Source: Thermoplasmata archaeon
Lineage (GTDB): Archaea; Thermoplasmatota; Thermoplasmata; Lutacidiplasmatales; UBA184
Length of the DNA stretch: 64,000 nucleotides
Direction of reading: 5' to 3'
Assembly (NCBI GenBank): GCA_022750435.1
Contig: JAKIVS010000003.1
Coordinates: 1-64,000 of the forward strand
Positions within the stretch are counted from its first letter, which is position 1. Each line of letters begins with the position of its first letter. Shown piece by piece: positions 55,528-64,000 of the stretch. A model generated the notes under the pieces. That model saw nothing but the letters and a program-made list of their open reading frames with translations. It had not been told where the DNA came from and did no database searches. The position numbers and the translations under genes were made by a program.

Positions 55528-55845
55528 ATGGGGAACAACGAATTCGACGAGATCCTCTCCGCCCTGGACCGCGAGAGCGCCCGCATCCGCGTCCGGGCCG
55601 AGCCGCGCCGGTACAACAAGCCGGCGACCGTCATCTCGGGCTTCCCGCCGGGGGTCGACCTCGCCGAGACGACCCGGTCGCTGAAGAACCGGCTCGCCAC
55701 CGGCGGCTCTGTCGTCGACGGCGAAGTGTACCTGCAAGGGGACCACCGACTGAGGATCCGGGACGAGCTCGCGCGGCTCGGCTTCGACCCCGAGACGGTC
55801 GAGGTGTCGAACGCGCAGCTTCCGAAACGGGGCCGGCGCGGATAG
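55528..55845 (+). CDS. Translation initiation factor aIF1 (SUI1 family)
   Basis: Archaeal homologue of eIF1, which promotes start-codon selection on the small ribosomal subunit, 105 residues. The SUI1 fold is recognised by IRVRAEPRRYNKPATVISGF, then PGVDLAETTRSLKNRLATGG, SVVDGEVYLQGDHRLRIRDEL and the end GFDPETVEVSNAQLP. A short N-terminal helix (FDEILSALDRES) precedes it, as in archaeal members. ATG 55528 has GGTAGGAAG upstream. Confidence 0.93.
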   Translation: MGNNEFDEILSALDRESARIRVRAEPRRYNKPATVISGFPPGVDLAETTRSLKNRLATGGSVVDGEVYLQGDHRLRIRDELARLGFDPETVEVSNAQLPKRGRRG

Positions 55846-55912
55846 GGCCCGGATTCGCGCCGTACTGGCACCCATTCGGCGTCCCACGGCGCCGAATGCG
55901 CGCGCCGCTTCC

Positions 55913-55920
55913 GATATATC
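55913..55920 (+). promoter_or_regulatory. TATA box of the sulfurtransferase
   Basis: GATATATC lies 34-41 nt upstream of the ATG at 55954, predicting a leader of about 10-12 nt. It is the clear AT-rich element in the 108-bp gap after aIF1. Confidence 0.6.
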
Positions 55921-55953
55921 GACGGGAGCCTCCGACCGACCGTAGGCAGTGCC

Positions 55954-56811
55954 ATGAGTTCGTACGCCCACCCCGAAGCGCTGGTCGAGACGTCCTGGGT
56001 CGCGGAGCACGTCCACGACTCGAACGTTCGGATCGCCGAAGTCGACTACGACGCGTCGGCGAACTACGCCCTGGGGCACATCCCGGGCTCCGTGTTGATC
56101 GACTGGAAGGCCGACATCAACGACCCGGTCGCGCGCGACCTGCTCTCCCAGGAGGCGCTCTCCAAGCTGTACCACCGGGCCGGCGTCAACTCGGACACGA
56201 CCCTCATCCTGTACGGGGACTTCAACAACTGGTTCGCAGCGTTCGCGTTCTGGGTCCTGAAGTACTACGGTTTCAAGGATCTCCGGATCATGAACGGCGG
56301 CCGCAAGAAGTGGATCGCTGAGGACCGTCCGATGACGAAGGACGTCCCGACGGTGGCGGGAGGGACCGCCCAGGCGCACCCGGCCGATGAGAAGCTGCGG
56401 GCGTACTACGACACTGTCAAGGCGGCGCTGCCGCAGGTGAAGGCGTCGGAGCTCGGACTCGTCGACGTCCGCGGCCCGAAGGAGTTCACCGGGGAGGTCA
56501 CCGCTCCCCCCGAGTACCCCAACGAGCACGCCCAGCGGGGTGGCCATGTTCCGGGCGCAAAGAACATCCCCTGGGCGCAGGCGGTCAACGAGGACGGGAC
56601 GTTCAAGAACTTCGCCGAGCTCCAGCAACTGTACCAGTCGAAGGGGATCGTCCCGTCGAAACCGGTGATCACGTACTGCCGGATCGGGGAGCGGTCCAGT
56701 CACACCTGGTTCGTTCTGAAGTACCTTCTCGGATACCCCGACGTCCGGAACTACGACGGTTCCTGGACCGAGTGGGGGAACCAGATCCGCAGCCCCATCG
56801 AGAAGCCGTAG
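55954..56811 (+). CDS. Tandem-rhodanese thiosulfate sulfurtransferase
   Basis: Two-domain rhodanese of 285 residues. The N-terminal domain (VETSWVAEHVHDSNVRIAEV, ALGHIPGSVLIDW) has Asp instead of Cys at the active-site loop (LILYGDFNNW), as in inactive N-terminal domains. The C-terminal domain has LGLVDVRGPKEFTGE, GGHVPGAKNIPWAQAV and the catalytic Cys in ITYCRIGERSSHTWFVL, whose loop C-R-I-G-E-R fits thiosulfate rather than mercaptopyruvate sulfurtransferases. It likely moves sulfane sulfur in the cytoplasm, perhaps for Fe-S or thiosulfate metabolism. Monocistronic with its own TATA box. Confidence 0.93.
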   Translation: MSSYAHPEALVETSWVAEHVHDSNVRIAEVDYDASANYALGHIPGSVLIDWKADINDPVARDLLSQEALSKLYHRAGVNSDTTLILYGDFNNWFAAFAFWVLKYYGFKDLRIMNGGRKKWIAEDRPMTKDVPTVAGGTAQAHPADEKLRAYYDTVKAALPQVKASELGLVDVRGPKEFTGEVTAPPEYPNEHAQRGGHVPGAKNIPWAQAVNEDGTFKNFAELQQLYQSKGIVPSKPVITYCRIGERSSHTWFVLKYLLGYPDVRNYDGSWTEWGNQIRSPIEKP

Positions 56812-56930
56812 GTTCCTCTCGCGGGGCCCCCGGCGGGGGGGCGGAAGGGTTCCCGGCCTGGACCGCCTCCACGGCGATGCCCGGGGTCCGAAGCCGGTGA
56901 ACCCCTCGGCACGGGACTCCCGCAAAGATA

Positions 56931-56937
56931 CTTTTAG
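56931..56937 (+). promoter_or_regulatory. TATA-like element of the second surface-protein operon
   Basis: CTTTTAG within AAAGATACTTTTAGC is centred about 25 nt upstream of the ATG at 56959, so the transcript should be leaderless. The context resembles that of the paralogous operon at 5695 (AAAGGTATTTCTTTTC). The rest of 56812-56958 shows no gene. Confidence 0.5.
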
Positions 56938-56958
56938 CGGGCGCAGGTCCCAACGGCC

Positions 56959-59900
56959 ATGCCCAGCCTGCCTTCTCGCCCGGCGCCCCACCCGAATCGC
57001 TCCACCGTCGTACTCGTCGTGGCGGCGTTGACTCTTCTGAGCGGCCTCGCGCTTCCGGGCCTCGTGCCGGCCTCCGCGGCTGTCCCGACGCCTCCCGCCG
57101 CCGAGGCGACTCCCGCCGCGGTCGTCCCGGCCCCTGCCTCCCCAGCCCCGCAGAGTTCCCCTTCCGCGCTCGCAAATTATCACCTGACCCCGGACATCGC
57201 CGCCCAGTCGCCGTCCCGTGTATTCTGCTCCTTCTCCTCCTCCCCCGGTTCGGTAAGCCGCTACTGCTTCCCCCAGGCCCAGAACCCCTCGGCACTCCAC
57301 CTCGCAAATGGAAACATCGCCGTCGCCTACTCCATCCTCACGAACGACACGACCTCCACATGCGCCGTGCCCGCGAACCTGACGAATAGCCGAATCGGAT
57401 TCTCCGTCTCCACCGACGGCGGACTCTCGTTCGGGAACATCACGTACCTCGGCAACGACACCTGCCCGTACGTCAACGCGATCGAGCCGTCGTTCGCGGT
57501 CTCGAACGCCGGACCGATTTACGGCGCGTTCGTGGAGGAAAACTTCTCCAACGCCTCGAATGCCGAAGACCCCGGCTTGCCGCCGGACTACGGCAATCGC
57601 ACGGGGGATGCGCTCGGCTTCGTCACCTCGACGGACAACGGGACGACGTTCTCGACCGTCCGCACCGTCGTCACGGGAGGGAACATTGCGCGTCCGGCGG
57701 TCGCGGCGATCGGCGAGACGGTTTACGTGACCTACACCGACACGGCGAACGGCACGACACCGATGGGACAGGGCACGGGGATCACCCGGCCGAGCCCGCT
57801 CCCGGAAGATGTTCGCATGGTCGTCTCCACCGACGGTGGCCAGACGTGGGGAACTCCCATCATCCTCCCCGGTGAGAACTCCTCGAGCCAATACACGGCG
57901 TTCGGCGCCTCGATCGCGGTGAGTCACTCTGGAACGGTGGCGGTCGCCTACGCGACCGACCGGAGCTGCCTCTCCTCCTTCGGCCCGTGCGCCACCGCCT
58001 TCTCGTCGGTGTACGGGGAAAATGTCGTCGTCGTCAGCTCGGACAGCAACGGCTCGACGTGGCGCGGACCCGTCACGGTCGGTGGACCGGCCGCTGAGGC
58101 TGGCTGCTACGGCTACGACAACGGCACCCCGGCGAGTTCCTTCTACACCGACCCGTGCCTGCAATACCTGTTCGAGCTCACGCCCCAGACCTCGGTGACG
58201 TTCGGAGCGACGAATCAGACCCTCTACGTCGCCTATTCCGGCGGCCATCCGGACTATTACTACTATTACGAGAACTCGAACGTCTCCGTCTCGGTTTCGA
58301 CGAACGGAGGCAAGAGCTGGACCGCGACGACCATCGAGGACCCGGCGCTCAACAACATGTTCACGCAGGAGGAGTACTCCACTCCGGCCCTGGGGTACTC
58401 CAACGGTACGGTGTACCTCTCCTATCTGGAGAAGAACGGGACGTCCTGCGATAACCTGGAGCCATTGTTCTCCATCTACTGCTCTCTGCTCCTCGGCTCC
58501 TACATCGAGTGGGTCACCTCAAGCCACAACGGGCTGACTTGGACCACCCCCTATTTCGTCGCCATCCAGACCTCGGCCGAGTACACCCCTCGCTGGATTC
58601 AGAGTTTCTCTGGGTACACCGACTCGGTGACGTTCAACTCGGCCGGCCAGCCCGTGTTCGCCTTCGCCATCGACCAACGACCGGATTCGGCGGCGGGGTC
58701 GATCGGTGGAACCAACTATCAGACGATCGACTTCGGCACCCTGCTCGACGTCGCCGTCGGGGGGGCCGGCTCCACCGTCGACCTGACGTTCCAGATCCAG
58801 GGAAACCCTGGGACGGTTCCCTGGAGTTTCAGCGTCAACGGTCAGAACTTCACGGGGGCTGCCGGCACGACCACCTATGTCGTGACCGGCGTTCCGGCGA
58901 ATCAGACGGTCAAGATTGAGGGCCCGACGGCGATCCCCAACGGTTTCTGGAAAGAGCGGGTGTTCCGGGCAAGCGTGCCGGAACTCTCTCAATTCGCGGC
59001 GAATGCGACGGTGGACTTCAATGGAACGGCCGATCTCGGGATCTCCTTCTCGTACCAGCCCCCGAATCTGCTCGACTGGTGCCTCTGTCTGTACCTGGAC
59101 GGGGCCTACTACATCTACATCCCATACGTCGGCGCCGGCTTCGGCGGGATCTCCGAGCCCGCGTTTCCCTGGTACTTCCCGGCCGGCACCAAGCTCCTGG
59201 TTCAGCCCCAACTCAACTCCGGATCGGACCCAACACTCTACTACACCGGCACCGGGAATGGGTCGTACACCGGTCCGGGCACCTGGGCCAATCTCACGAT
59301 GAACGCTCCCATCAACGAGACCGTTTGGAACGGACTGATTGGGAACGGCTCGATCAACGTCAACGCGGTCGGATTGCCCTCGGGCACTCCCTACTCCTTC
59401 CAGGTCGACGGGGTCAGCGCGACGGGCGTCGCCGGCACCACGACGTACGTTGCGAACCTTCCCGTCGGGCCGCACGTGGTCACCGGCGCGCAGGCGAACG
59501 GAACTGGCGGGTTCGAGTGGTTCGGCTCGCCGGCGTCCACCACCGTCGTCGTTCCGTTCGAGAGCAACGTAACTCTCGACTTCGCCAGCGTCAACTTGTC
59601 CTCGGCGCTCGGCACCGTCGCCTTCCAGGCCTCCGGGCTGACCGCCGGTTCGGAGTGGACGATCTCGTTCAACGGGACCCTCTACTCCACGACGGGGGGT
59701 ACGATCAACGTCACGAGTCGCTCCGGAATCTACCCGTTCGCCAGCTACTCGGCCGTTGCCCTCGGCGGGACGGCCGGGTACGCTCCGACGACGGTCGGCC
59801 CGAGCGCCTCGGTGCAGAGCGGGTCGACGTTCCTCGTGAACTACACGAGCGCCTACCTGGTCCGTATCGCCCCGGGCGTCGGCGGCACCGACAGTTCGCC

Positions 59901-61308
59901 CCTCACCGGCTGGTCCGCCCCTGGCACGGTCCTTCCCCTGAGCGCCACCCCGTCGTCGGGCTACACGTTCGTCGAGTGGGCGGGAACCGGGAACGGCTCC
60001 TACTCCGGTCCTCTCGCATCGACCAACGTGACGGTCCAGGGTCCGATCGAAGAGACGGCCGTCTTCGCGGCCCTTCCCGGGGCGCGGTTCAACCTGACCT
60101 TTACGGAGGCGGGCGTGCCCTCCGGAAGCTTCTGGAGCGTCAATCTCGACGGTCGCAACTACGCCGCCGCCACCTCGGGGCTCCAGGTTTCCAACTTGTA
60201 CCCGTGCTCGGTCGGGGCGAAGGGACTCTACACCCTCTCCCTGCCCTACGCGACCGACGCGACGCAGAGCGGGATCCGCTACGTGCCGAACTCGTTGAAC
60301 GGGACGGTCTGCACGACCGGCTCGACGGTGGTCCCCGTTCAGTACTCGACGGAATACCTCGTCAACACCACCACGAACCTTCCGGCGGCGACGGTCAGCG
60401 CCACCTGCGGCCTTTCGGTCGGGACCGCCGTGTGGTGCAGCGCCGGAGCGCCCACGGACCTCGCGGCTCCCGCCGTCGCCGGCTACAGCTTCCTGGGGTG
60501 GATCGGCACGGGCGCCGGGAGCTATACCGGGAATCTTTCGAACGCGAACTTTGACGCGAACGGTCCCGTGTCCGAGTTGGCCAACTACGCGCCGGCGGCT
60601 CCGCCTCCGACCTACACGGTCACCTTCTCCGCGAGTCCCGCGTTCCTAGTTGGGACGACCTGGTCGGTCAGCCTCGGCGGCCATGCGTACTCCTCCTCGG
60701 GCAGCACCCTCCTCGTGCCAGGGGTACCGGCGGGAACGGCCCAGTTCACTCTCTCCACCGCCTACTCCCCGACGGCGACGACGAAGTACACCCCGCTTCT
60801 GCTGACGGTCGGCGTGGCCGTGAGCGGCAACACCGCGAAGACGGTCCGCTACGGGGTCGACTTCGCCGGGACGATCTCGGGCAGTAGTGGCGGAACCGTC
60901 GGACCGGCGGGCGGTTGGTTCGCCGCGAACGCCTCCGTCCCGCTGAGCGCCGTCCCGAACGCGGGCCAGCAGTTCGTCTCCTGGACCGGGACCGGGGGGG
61001 CGTACTCCGGGACCGACCCCAACGGCTCGTTCTCCGTCACGGCGCCGTTCACCGAGATCGCCACCTTCGCCCCGGTCGGTTCCGTGCCGTCGACGACCAG
61101 CACCACCTCCTCGCCGTGGAACTCTCCGCCCCTCTGGGCCGGTCTCGCCGTGGTCGGGCTCCTCGTTGGCCTGGCGGTTGGCCTGCTCCTCCTCCGCCGC
61201 GGCCGACCCCCCGCCGGCGAGGAGCCGGCGTCGAGCGCTGCCGAGCCCACACCGGAGGAGTCGGCCTCGCCCCCCGCGGATGACCCACCGGCTCCGGAGG
61301 TCGCATGA
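56959..61308 (+). CDS. Giant surface protein A2: Asp-box beta-propeller, repeat stalk, C-terminal membrane anchor
   Basis: Paralogue of A1 (5695-9987), 1449 residues, function unknown. The signal/anchor helix is VVLVVAALTLLSGLALPGLV. Six Asp-box-like motifs (STDGGLSF, STDNGTTF, STDGGQTW, SDSNGSTW, STNGGKSW, SSHNGLTW) are spaced about 70-85 residues apart in a head of about 600 residues. The stalk from about 605 includes QGNPGTVPWSFSVNGQNF, VGLPSGTPYSFQVDG, FTEAGVPSGSFWSVNLDG, GWIGTGAGSYTG and SWTGTGGAYSG. The C-terminal helix (about 1393-1413, LAVVGLLVGLAVGLLLLRRG) is nearly identical to that of A1, followed by an acidic Pro-rich tail. Its TGA overlaps the ATG of the next gene. Confidence 0.85.
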   Translation: MPSLPSRPAPHPNRSTVVLVVAALTLLSGLALPGLVPASAAVPTPPAAEATPAAVVPAPASPAPQSSPSALANYHLTPDIAAQSPSRVFCSFSSSPGSVSRYCFPQAQNPSALHLANGNIAVAYSILTNDTTSTCAVPANLTNSRIGFSVSTDGGLSFGNITYLGNDTCPYVNAIEPSFAVSNAGPIYGAFVEENFSNASNAEDPGLPPDYGNRTGDALGFVTSTDNGTTFSTVRTVVTGGNIARPAVAAIGETVYVTYTDTANGTTPMGQGTGITRPSPLPEDVRMVVSTDGGQTWGTPIILPGENSSSQYTAFGASIAVSHSGTVAVAYATDRSCLSSFGPCATAFSSVYGENVVVVSSDSNGSTWRGPVTVGGPAAEAGCYGYDNGTPASSFYTDPCLQYLFELTPQTSVTFGATNQTLYVAYSGGHPDYYYYYENSNVSVSVSTNGGKSWTATTIEDPALNNMFTQEEYSTPALGYSNGTVYLSYLEKNGTSCDNLEPLFSIYCSLLLGSYIEWVTSSHNGLTWTTPYFVAIQTSAEYTPRWIQSFSGYTDSVTFNSAGQPVFAFAIDQRPDSAAGSIGGTNYQTIDFGTLLDVAVGGAGSTVDLTFQIQGNPGTVPWSFSVNGQNFTGAAGTTTYVVTGVPANQTVKIEGPTAIPNGFWKERVFRASVPELSQFAANATVDFNGTADLGISFSYQPPNLLDWCLCLYLDGAYYIYIPYVGAGFGGISEPAFPWYFPAGTKLLVQPQLNSGSDPTLYYTGTGNGSYTGPGTWANLTMNAPINETVWNGLIGNGSINVNAVGLPSGTPYSFQVDGVSATGVAGTTTYVANLPVGPHVVTGAQANGTGGFEWFGSPASTTVVVPFESNVTLDFASVNLSSALGTVAFQASGLTAGSEWTISFNGTLYSTTGGTINVTSRSGIYPFASYSAVALGGTAGYAPTTVGPSASVQSGSTFLVNYTSAYLVRIAPGVGGTDSSPLTGWSAPGTVLPLSATPSSGYTFVEWAGTGNGSYSGPLASTNVTVQGPIEETAVFAALPGARFNLTFTEAGVPSGSFWSVNLDGRNYAAATSGLQVSNLYPCSVGAKGLYTLSLPYATDATQSGIRYVPNSLNGTVCTTGSTVVPVQYSTEYLVNTTTNLPAATVSATCGLSVGTAVWCSAGAPTDLAAPAVAGYSFLGWIGTGAGSYTGNLSNANFDANGPVSELANYAPAAPPPTYTVTFSASPAFLVGTTWSVSLGGHAYSSSGSTLLVPGVPAGTAQFTLSTAYSPTATTKYTPLLLTVGVAVSGNTAKTVRYGVDFAGTISGSSGGTVGPAGGWFAANASVPLSAVPNAGQQFVSWTGTGGAYSGTDPNGSFSVTAPFTEIATFAPVGSVPSTTSTTSSPWNSPPLWAGLAVVGLLVGLAVGLLLLRRGRPPAGEEPASSAAEPTPEESASPPADDPPAPEVA

Positions 61309-64000
61309 CGGCGGTCCCGGGCCCGGGACGCCGCCGTATCGCGGCCGCGCTCGCGGTGGCCGTCGTCGCCTTGATGGCACTCCCGGCAGGCTCGTTCGCG
61401 TTCGGGTATTCTGCTCTCCCGACCGCGAGCGACCACGCCTCGGGCGACCTCCTCGTTCCGTCGAACCCCGCCGCCCGCTTCGTGGCGCCCTCCGTCCACC
61501 CGGGGGTCACGGGGTCGAACACGACGTTCTTCACGAACACCCCGATGCCGCTCCCGACGAAGCAAGTCTGTTACGGCGGACCCGCCTCGGGCGCGTGCGC
61601 GAACATCACCAACGAGCCCTCGATCAACTACACGTCGACCGGTGTCCTCGCAATGGCGTACACCGCCATCACAAACGCGAGCCCGTGCCCCAACGTCTCC
61701 GCCAGCGCGCAGTCGGAGATCGGCTTTGTCAGTTCGACGAATCTGGGCGCGAGTTGGTCGTCCCCGGTCTATCTCGGAAACCCCGTGTGTTCGGACGGCC
61801 CCGCGTACGCGAGCGCGTGGGAGCCGAGCCTCACTTCCCTCGGGAACGGAACGCTGGCGCTCGTGTACATTGAGTACAACATGTCGGGGACGCTCGGCGC
61901 CGCCCCGTTCGTTCCGTACTCCTCGGAGGTGAACACCCCGTACGCCCGGCTCGTGTTCACGGAGAGCTACGACGGGGGAAGCACGTGGACGACCCCGACC
62001 GTTCTGAACTCCTCGGCGCTGAACGCCTCGGGGAGCCTGAGGCTTTGGACCCCCGAACGGCCGTGGATCTCCGCGCAGGGCAACTCGGTCTACGTGACCT
62101 GGGAGAACTTCACGCAGTCCACGTTGTACCCTCAGTCCTACAACCTGAACTGGGCCGGCGGTGCCTCGATCGGGTCCCATCTGGTCGTCTCAACGAATGG
62201 CGGCTCGACGTGGGGCACGCCGATCGACCTCCCCGTCACGACGGGGCTGTACTATCCGTTCTACGAGCACGTCGCGATGAACCCGACCGTCCTCGCCGCG
62301 CCCAACGGCTCCGTGTACGTCTCGTTCACGACGAACGTCTCCTACGGCCTGCCGTGCGCGACGATCTGCCTCCAAGCTCCGACTGTGGTCGGGAACGTCG
62401 TGGTGGGCGAATCGCGGGACAACGGGAGCACGTTCCGGTGGTCGACGATCGCCGCCGACGTCGCGCTGAACCCCCTGTGGGGTGCGTTCTACGACCCGTC
62501 CCCGCAACTCGCGGTGAACCCGACGACGGGCCAGCTCTATGCGACGTACTCGGCGGCCCTTCCCGGGACCTATTGCTTCCCCTCCGTGCCGGTGTTCTGC
62601 GGCGTGGAAGCCGCGTCGTCCGCCGTCTTCTTCGCGAACTCGTCCGACGGCGGCGCAACCTGGTCGACGGCGCACCTCGTGGACCCGAGCCTGATCGACA
62701 ACAATGGGGGACCCCAGAGCGAGACGTACAACCCGTCGCTCGTCGTCGACAACCAGGGCGTGGTTCACGTCGAGATGTCCTACGCGCAGTACGTGCCCTG
62801 TGCGAGCTACTGTGTCCGCCAGGAGCAGCTGTACTACAACAGCACCGACAACGGCACGACGTTCGCGGGCGGGTACATCCTCTCGGGGAATTACACGTTC
62901 AATCCCAACCAATGGGACGGCGAGTACGACACGATGGCGAGCGCGGGGGGTCACCTGTGGATCGCCTACGTCCAGGACCTCTGCCCGGCGTGGGTCACCC
63001 AGAGCTGCTACATGTACAGCAGCACGACCGGCCGCGCCCAGGTGACCGTCGCCGAGCCGTTCCGGGGCACCGGCGTGACGCTGACCTTCACGGAGACCGG
63101 AGTCCCCAGGGGGTCCTCGTGGTCGGTGGACGTCCTCGGCAACGTGCGTTCGGCCACCGCTCCGGCGAGCATCGCGGTGGGAGGCGTACCGACCGGCCAG
63201 AGGCTAAACTGGAGCCTGCCTTGGGAGAACGTCAGCTACGGGGACTCCTACCAAGGAACCGTCCCGACGTCGACGCCGTGGGTCTTCTCGGCGAACGCGA
63301 CGATCCCGGTGACGTACGCGCAGTTCGTCCGGGTCCAGATCACCACGCTGCCGAACTTCAACGACTGCTACGGCCAGTGCCTGAACTGGAACTTCCCGAC
63401 GCCGGGGGTGACGTGGCTCCCGGTCGGCTCCGGCTTGACGGAATCCGTGACCTACGCGGCGCCGAACTGCGCGACGGCGTACTGCGACTATCTCAACGTC
63501 ACGTGGCTCGGATGGGCCGGGGTGGGCAACGGGAGCGTTAGCGGCAACCAGACCACCATCAGCTTCACGGCGAACGGACCGATCAACGAGACGGCCCAGT
63601 TCCTGCCGATCGGTGTCTGCTACGGTCAGATCCCGTACCTGACGTGCTCGGGGAACGGGACGGAGCTCGTGCAGTTCAACGAGTCCGGGCTCCCGACCGG
63701 GACGTCCTGGTCGGTGACGGCGGACGGGGTTACGGGAAGTTCGACGAACGGGACGCTCGAGCTGAACGTGCCGAACGGCACGGTCTCCTGGAGCGCCTGG
63801 ACGGTCCCGTCGGGGGCGACGAACCTGTGGGTCCCCACCTCCAACCAGCCGTTGGTGATCGAGGTCCCGTACACGCAGTACGTCGACCTCACCTACACCA
63901 AGTCCGCCCTGACGGGACAAGCGTTCTCGGTGCAGTTCAACGCCGCCGGGCTCCCCTCGGGAACGAACTGGGCGGCGAATCTTTCCGGAACCCTCGACGC
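61305..64000 (+). CDS. Giant surface protein B2 (partial): Asp-box beta-propeller and start of the repeat stalk
   Basis: Frame open from ATG 61305 (ATGA overlap with A2) to the window edge, about 898 codons, so the C-terminus is missing. N-terminal helix: AAALAVAVVALMALPAGSFA. Six Asp-box-like motifs (TNLGASW, SYDGGSTW, STNGGSTW, SRDNGSTF, SSDGGATW, STDNGTTF) fill the first 590 residues. It matches B1 (9984-14501) position by position, for example NEPSINYTSTGVLAMAYTA against NDPSINVTSYGTMAVAYTS, PERPWI against SERPWV, and the stalk start FTETGVPRGSSWSVDVLGN against FTESGLPNGTTWWASVLGN. By analogy about 600 more residues and an anchor are expected beyond the edge. Confidence 0.85.
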   Translation, partial: MTAVPGPGRRRIAAALAVAVVALMALPAGSFAFGYSALPTASDHASGDLLVPSNPAARFVAPSVHPGVTGSNTTFFTNTPMPLPTKQVCYGGPASGACANITNEPSINYTSTGVLAMAYTAITNASPCPNVSASAQSEIGFVSSTNLGASWSSPVYLGNPVCSDGPAYASAWEPSLTSLGNGTLALVYIEYNMSGTLGAAPFVPYSSEVNTPYARLVFTESYDGGSTWTTPTVLNSSALNASGSLRLWTPERPWISAQGNSVYVTWENFTQSTLYPQSYNLNWAGGASIGSHLVVSTNGGSTWGTPIDLPVTTGLYYPFYEHVAMNPTVLAAPNGSVYVSFTTNVSYGLPCATICLQAPTVVGNVVVGESRDNGSTFRWSTIAADVALNPLWGAFYDPSPQLAVNPTTGQLYATYSAALPGTYCFPSVPVFCGVEAASSAVFFANSSDGGATWSTAHLVDPSLIDNNGGPQSETYNPSLVVDNQGVVHVEMSYAQYVPCASYCVRQEQLYYNSTDNGTTFAGGYILSGNYTFNPNQWDGEYDTMASAGGHLWIAYVQDLCPAWVTQSCYMYSSTTGRAQVTVAEPFRGTGVTLTFTETGVPRGSSWSVDVLGNVRSATAPASIAVGGVPTGQRLNWSLPWENVSYGDSYQGTVPTSTPWVFSANATIPVTYAQFVRVQITTLPNFNDCYGQCLNWNFPTPGVTWLPVGSGLTESVTYAAPNCATAYCDYLNVTWLGWAGVGNGSVSGNQTTISFTANGPINETAQFLPIGVCYGQIPYLTCSGNGTELVQFNESGLPTGTSWSVTADGVTGSSTNGTLELNVPNGTVSWSAWTVPSGATNLWVPTSNQPLVIEVPYTQYVDLTYTKSALTGQAFSVQFNAAGLPSGTNWAANLSGTLD

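Noticed and set aside
1-64000. CRISPR array, insertion sequence, phage genes or integration site
   Set aside because: No regularly spaced repeats, transposase or integrase was seen, and the tRNA-Trp gene is not followed by an integrase or a duplicated 3' end.

Overview
The window is GC-rich archaeal chromosome. Archaeal markers are the psmA-SBDS-Rrp4-Rrp41 superoperon, aIF1/SUI1, Trm1, an Lhr-type helicase, an intron-containing tRNA-Trp, TATA-box promoters and frequent GTG/TTG starts. Giant Ser/Thr/Asn-rich surface proteins with 'ETGLPxGTxW' repeats, together with an aerobic-type heme pathway, suggest a Thermoplasmatota lineage, perhaps one of the GC-rich soil or groundwater groups. The lineage is an inference; no phylogeny was run. 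Genes are packed tightly, with many 4-nt ATGA/GTGA overlaps, and no gene-free stretch exceeds about 260 bases.

Layout. 1-2458 (minus): exosome/proteasome superoperon. 2586-5469: a DUF255 thioredoxin-like protein convergent with a metallophosphoesterase. 5695-14501: a two-gene operon of giant surface proteins (beta-propeller head, repeat stalk, C-terminal anchor). 14759-19422: COG1395-type regulator, an unknown protein, Ppx/GppA and two tandem thymidylate-kinase-like proteins. 19419-24276 (minus): exported protein, SixA-like phosphatase, UPF0200 kinase, coiled-coil protein, glycyl-tRNA synthetase and amidohydrolase. 24367-28428: PfkB kinase, MoeA, MoaA, PurQ. 28265-31217: HemK-like methylase, THEP1 NTPase, Trm1, cupin. 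31224-37505: Lhr helicase, PPC/DUF296 protein, LarE, UvrB. 37549-41816: winged-helix regulator and a BtuFCD-type importer. 41934-42093: tRNA-Trp(CCA) with an 87-nt intron. 42201-44295: VOC protein and a flippase-like membrane protein. 44299-52222 (minus): hemA-hemC-hemD-hemB-hemQ-hemL-hemE-hemH. 52400-55352: A-type Fe-S carrier and a three-gene ABC exporter. 55528-56811: aIF1 and a tandem rhodanese. 56959-64000: a second giant surface-protein pair, paralogous gene-for-gene to the first; its second gene runs off the window.

How the genes fit together. The heme operon covers all but one step from glutamyl-tRNA to heme and ends in a HemQ/ChdC-like protein and a ferrochelatase. This points to the coproporphyrin-dependent route rather than the siroheme (Ahb) route usual in archaea. 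A divergent Fe-S carrier and a nearby metal-chelate/cobalamin importer fit an iron- and tetrapyrrole-rich respiratory lifestyle. The most novel element is the duplicated two-gene surface module: all four proteins carry six Asp-box motifs at about 75-residue spacing, then a repeat stalk. The tRNA-Trp intron carries a perfect 10-nt complement to its own anticodon loop, next to a near-consensus C box.
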